Source: Chloroflexota bacterium (GTDB lineage: Bacteria > Chloroflexota > Anaerolineae > Promineifilales > Promineifilaceae). Taken from it: 8,332 nt of DNA. The stretch's first letter is position 1. Every line of letters begins with the position of its first letter. Both the position numbers and the translations under genes were made by a program. Under the pieces are notes generated by a model. The model did not search any database. It was given only the letters and a program-made list of their open reading frames with translations, and had not been told where the DNA came from. This document shows positions 5,946 through 8,332 of the stretch, in pieces. Location: the NCBI GenBank assembly GCA_963169155.1, contig CAUJGI010000173.1:1-8332 (forward strand). The letters are read 5' to 3'.

Positions 5946-7457
5946 ATGCAAACCCAACCCAACGAGGCAGCCACGCTGCCTGGTTACAAAAAACCAATCA
6001 CCCTGGTGCAAATGGGTGTGATCCTGGCTCTGGCCGTCATCGCCTGCGTGGGCGGTGTGGCTTTGCTGATTTTTACCGGGGGGGAAGCGGGGGCGGAAAC
6101 GGCCGTATCCCCCAACCAATCCGCCATCGTGCCCGCTGTCAACACTGAAGCGATTGCTCAGGGGGAAGTGATCTTCGCGGCCAACTGTGCCGCCTGCCAT
6201 TCGGTGGGTGGCGGCGTGCGGGTGGGGCCGGACCTGGCCGGGGTGGCCGCCCGGCGCGACGCCGATTGGCTGAGCCGCTGGATCGCCGAGCCAGACGCCA
6301 TGCTGGCCGAAGGGGATCCCATCGCCACCGAACTGCTGGCCGAATTCAACAGCATCACCATGCCCAACTTGCAGCTTTCCCCCGATGAAGTGGCCAGCGT
6401 GATTGCTTACCTGGAGAATCCGGAAGGGGTGGCGCTGCAGGTGGCGGCAGACCCCGTGTTGGGGGCAAACGGCGAAACGGGACACACGATGTCCAAGACG
6501 GCCGTTTCCGCCGCCGTTGATGCTGTTTCCATTATCCGCAATCCCACCGACCTGCCCGCGCCGATTACGTCCCGCACGCCGCAGCACCACGTGGTAGAGA
6601 TGACGGCCGTCGAGGTAGACGGCCAGCTGGCCGACGGCACCACCTTCCGCTACATGACCTTTGACGGCCAGGTGCCCGGCCCCATGCTGCGGTTGCGCGT
6701 GGGCGACACGATGGAGCTGCACCTGCAGAACCAGATGACAAGCGTGCTGCCGCACTCCATTGACCTGCACGCGGTGACCGGCCCCGGCGGCGGCGCGGTG
6801 TTCACCCAAACGGCCGCAGACGAAACATCCATCTTTCAGTTTAAGGCGCTTCAGCCCGGCCTGTATGTTTACCACTGTGCCACCGCCAGTATTCCCCACC
6901 ACATCTCTAGCGGCATGTACGGCCTGATTCTGGTGGAGCCTGAAGAAGGTCTGTCGCCAGTGGACCACGAATTTTACGTGATGCAGGGTGAAATCTACAC
7001 CGAGCAGCCGTTTGGCACGCCGGGGCATCTCACCTTTAGCCACGAAAAAATGCTGGACGAAGACCCGGAATATTACGTCTTTAACGGCGCGGCCGGTGCC
7101 CTGACGTTGGACGAGTATGCCATGCGCGTCGAGGTGGGCGATACGGTGCGCATCTTCTTCGGCGTGGGTGGTCCTAACAAAATCTCGTCGCTGCACCTGA
7201 TTGGTGAAATCTTCGACAAGGTGTACGACCAGGCCTCGCTCACTTCACCACCGCTGACGGACGTACAGACGACGCTGGTGCCGCCCGGCGGGGCGACCGT
7301 CGTGGAATTTACGATGGATGTGCCGGGCCGCTACATCCTGGTTGACCATGCGCTGAGCCGCCTGGAGCGGGGGCTGGTGGGCTTTTTGTACGCAGCAGGC
7401 AACGAAAATCCCGACATCTTTGGCGGCAGCGGCTTTCCGGAAGCGTCGGGGCATTAA
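5946..7457 (+). CDS. nirK: Membrane-anchored cytochrome c-copper nitrite reductase fusion (NirK, AniA-like)
   Basis: This enzyme reduces nitrite to nitric oxide outside the cytoplasmic membrane. The 503-residue protein begins with a cytoplasmic stub and a hydrophobic anchor at about 19-43. A class I cytochrome c domain follows at about 66-158, with haem site CAACH (Cys81, Cys84, His85) and a likely axial Met139 in TMPN. A linker leads to the two-cupredoxin NirK at about 212-483. Type 1 copper ligands are His270, Cys311, His319 and Met324. Type 2 ligands are His275, His310 and His468. The catalytic pair Asp273 and His417 is present, so all key residues are intact. The short Cys-to-Met loop and the stretch MYGLILVEPEEGL resemble Neisseria AniA rather than Alcaligenes/Achromobacter NirK. 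The haem domain probably feeds electrons to the type 1 copper. The operator at 5777-5790 lies upstream, and a copper-chaperone gene starts 3 nt downstream. Confidence 0.95.
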   Translation: MQTQPNEAATLPGYKKPITLVQMGVILALAVIACVGGVALLIFTGGEAGAETAVSPNQSAIVPAVNTEAIAQGEVIFAANCAACHSVGGGVRVGPDLAGVAARRDADWLSRWIAEPDAMLAEGDPIATELLAEFNSITMPNLQLSPDEVASVIAYLENPEGVALQVAADPVLGANGETGHTMSKTAVSAAVDAVSIIRNPTDLPAPITSRTPQHHVVEMTAVEVDGQLADGTTFRYMTFDGQVPGPMLRLRVGDTMELHLQNQMTSVLPHSIDLHAVTGPGGGAVFTQTAADETSIFQFKALQPGLYVYHCATASIPHHISSGMYGLILVEPEEGLSPVDHEFYVMQGEIYTEQPFGTPGHLTFSHEKMLDEDPEYYVFNGAAGALTLDEYAMRVEVGDTVRIFFGVGGPNKISSLHLIGEIFDKVYDQASLTSPPLTDVQTTLVPPGGATVVEFTMDVPGRYILVDHALSRLERGLVGFLYAAGNENPDIFGGSGFPEASGH

Positions 7458-7460
7458 ACG

Positions 7461-8332
7461 ATGAAACAGCAACGTGTTTACCTGCTGTGGCTGGGGCTGC
7501 TAACGGGCGTTCTCCTCAGCTGCACCGCCACAGCACCGAGTGAACCAATTGAGGTCAGCGGCGTGTGGGTGCGGCCCGGCCAGACGATGAGCGTGGCTTA
7601 CCTGCAAATCAGCAACCACGGCCGTTCCCCGCAGCAGCTTGTTGGGGTGGAAACGGCCGTAGCCGCCAGCGCCGCCCTGCACGAAACCCGAATGGAAGAG
7701 GACATCATGCGAATGCGCCCGGTGGATGCCGTCACCATCGATCCCGGCGCGACGGTGGCGCTCGAAGAGGGCGGTCTGCACATGATGCTGATGGATTTGG
7801 CTGCGCCGCTGCGGGAGGGAGATTCGGTCCCGCTGACGCTGCACTTTGCCTCTGGCGAAAGCGTTTCGGTAGTGGCGCAGGTGCGCCAGGTGGCGCTGGA
7901 TGAATTGACGGTGGCTGCGGCAACGGCCGTAGCTCAAGGCACCTACGTGGGTCAGCTGGTGGAACCGCCGGTGCGGGTGCAGGATTTTGATCTGCCCAGT
8001 TCTAAGGGGGAAATCGGCCGTCTTAGCGACCTGGACGGGCAGTGGCGCGTCATCTTCTTTGGCTACATGCACTGTCCCGACTTCTGCCCGCTGACGCTGG
8101 TGGATTACACCCAGGCGAAAGAAGCGTTGGGCAGTGCGGCCGATGAGGTGACGTTTATCTTCATCAGCGTGGACGCCGCGCGCGATACGCCGGAGCAGCT
8201 GCAAACCTACCTGGCCCACTTCGACAGCGACTTTGTCGGCTTTGCCGCCGACGACGCCACCCTGGCCCGCATCCAGCCCGACTATGGCTTTTACTACGAA
8301 CGTCGTCTGGCAAGCGGGGCAGACGCCATCTA
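7461..8332 (+). CDS. PCuAC-SCO1/SenC fusion copper-chaperone lipoprotein, 3' partial
   Basis: The gene runs off the window after 290 codons. An N-terminal signal ends in a lipobox, LLSC, with Cys21 as the lipidation site, placing the protein on the outer face of the cytoplasmic membrane. Residues about 30-145 are a PCuAC (DUF461) domain with a textbook Cu(I) motif: His74, ten residues, Met85, twenty-one residues, then His107-x-Met109. Residues about 170 onward are an SCO1/SenC thioredoxin-fold domain with HCPDFCP (Cys205, Cys209) and SVDAARDTPE at 236-245; the distal copper-binding His is expected past the window end. PCuAC and SCO proteins normally work as separate partners in copper delivery to oxidases; here they are one chain. 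The 3-nt spacing from nirK implies co-transcription and translational coupling, and suggests service to NirK's copper sites. A weak GGGG at 7448-7451 is the only Shine-Dalgarno candidate. Confidence 0.92.
   Translation, partial: MKQQRVYLLWLGLLTGVLLSCTATAPSEPIEVSGVWVRPGQTMSVAYLQISNHGRSPQQLVGVETAVAASAALHETRMEEDIMRMRPVDAVTIDPGATVALEEGGLHMMLMDLAAPLREGDSVPLTLHFASGESVSVVAQVRQVALDELTVAAATAVAQGTYVGQLVEPPVRVQDFDLPSSKGEIGRLSDLDGQWRVIFFGYMHCPDFCPLTLVDYTQAKEALGSAADEVTFIFISVDAARDTPEQLQTYLAHFDSDFVGFAADDATLARIQPDYGFYYERRLASGADAI

Larger units (their letters stand above)
142..7930. repeat. Highly iterated palindrome ACGGCCGT, 20 exact copies dispersed
   Basis: Exact copies start at 142, 235, 358, 480, 793, 1351, 1486, 1948, 2333, 3034, 3213, 3741, 5259, 5420, 6099, 6498, 6603, 7618, 7653 and 7923. 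The coordinates given span the first to the last copy; the repeat itself is 8 bp. The word is its own reverse complement, so strand has no meaning. Nineteen copies are inside genes and one (3034, within the 10-bp palindrome TACGGCCGTA) is intergenic. Fifteen coding copies are read as Thr-Ala-Val, three as xGR and one as KRPY, so more than one frame is used. The kinase and VOC genes have none. The function is unknown; the nearest known analogue is the cyanobacterial HIP1 word. Confidence 0.85.

Noticed and set aside
5940..7196. Long open frame of 418 codons on the minus strand opposite nirK
   Set aside because: Its product is His/Gly/Arg-rich low-complexity sequence with no recognisable motif, and it mirrors a clear NirK gene. 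It is a GC-rich shadow frame.
142..7930. ACGGCCGT copies as a CRISPR-like or tandem array
   Set aside because: Spacing is irregular (35 bp to 1.5 kb) and the copies are embedded in conserved coding sequence; they are dispersed words, not an array.

Overview
This window is GC-rich, densely packed bacterial DNA in which every recognisable gene lies on the + strand. Gene content suggests an environmental Chloroflexota (Anaerolineae/Caldilineae-like) or similar genome: a large SbcC/Rad50-type ATPase with a zinc hook, a UbiA-type prenyltransferase, a dGK/dAK-type deoxynucleoside kinase, an AniA-like copper nitrite reductase carrying a haem c domain, and a PCuAC-SCO fusion. The taxonomic placement is inference; there is no rRNA or other phylogenetic marker here.

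Left half (1-4625), housekeeping and mixed genes: the 3' part of an SbcC/Rad50-like nuclease subunit (1-2490, 5' end outside the window), a stand-alone receiver-domain response regulator whose conserved lysine is replaced by glutamine (2607-3020), a UbiA-family membrane prenyltransferase (3078-3953) and a deoxynucleoside kinase (3990-4625).

Right half (4705-8332), a compact nitrite-respiration module: a small VOC-fold protein (4705-5097) overlaps by 8 nt a Crp/Fnr-family regulator (5090-5767). Nine bases after the regulator's stop is a perfect FNR/DNR box, TTGAT-N4-ATCAA. The regulator's recognition helix carries the E-x-x-S-R pattern known to read TTGAT half-sites. A GC-rich double-hairpin element follows, then a good ribosome binding site and a membrane-anchored cytochrome c-NirK fusion with all copper ligands intact (5946-7457). 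Three bases later begins a lipoprotein fusing a PCuAC copper chaperone to an SCO1/SenC domain (7461 to the window end, 3' incomplete). Together they suggest an NO- or oxygen-responsive regulator that switches on a self-wired nitrite reductase together with a chaperone that could load its copper sites.

Across the whole window the 8-bp palindrome ACGGCCGT occurs 20 times exactly (I counted by eye). Base composition alone predicts well under one copy. This resembles the highly iterated palindromes (HIP1) of cyanobacteria, but with a different word, and is the most unusual non-gene signal here. I saw no tRNA, rRNA, CRISPR array, transposase or stretch over 300 bases without a gene.
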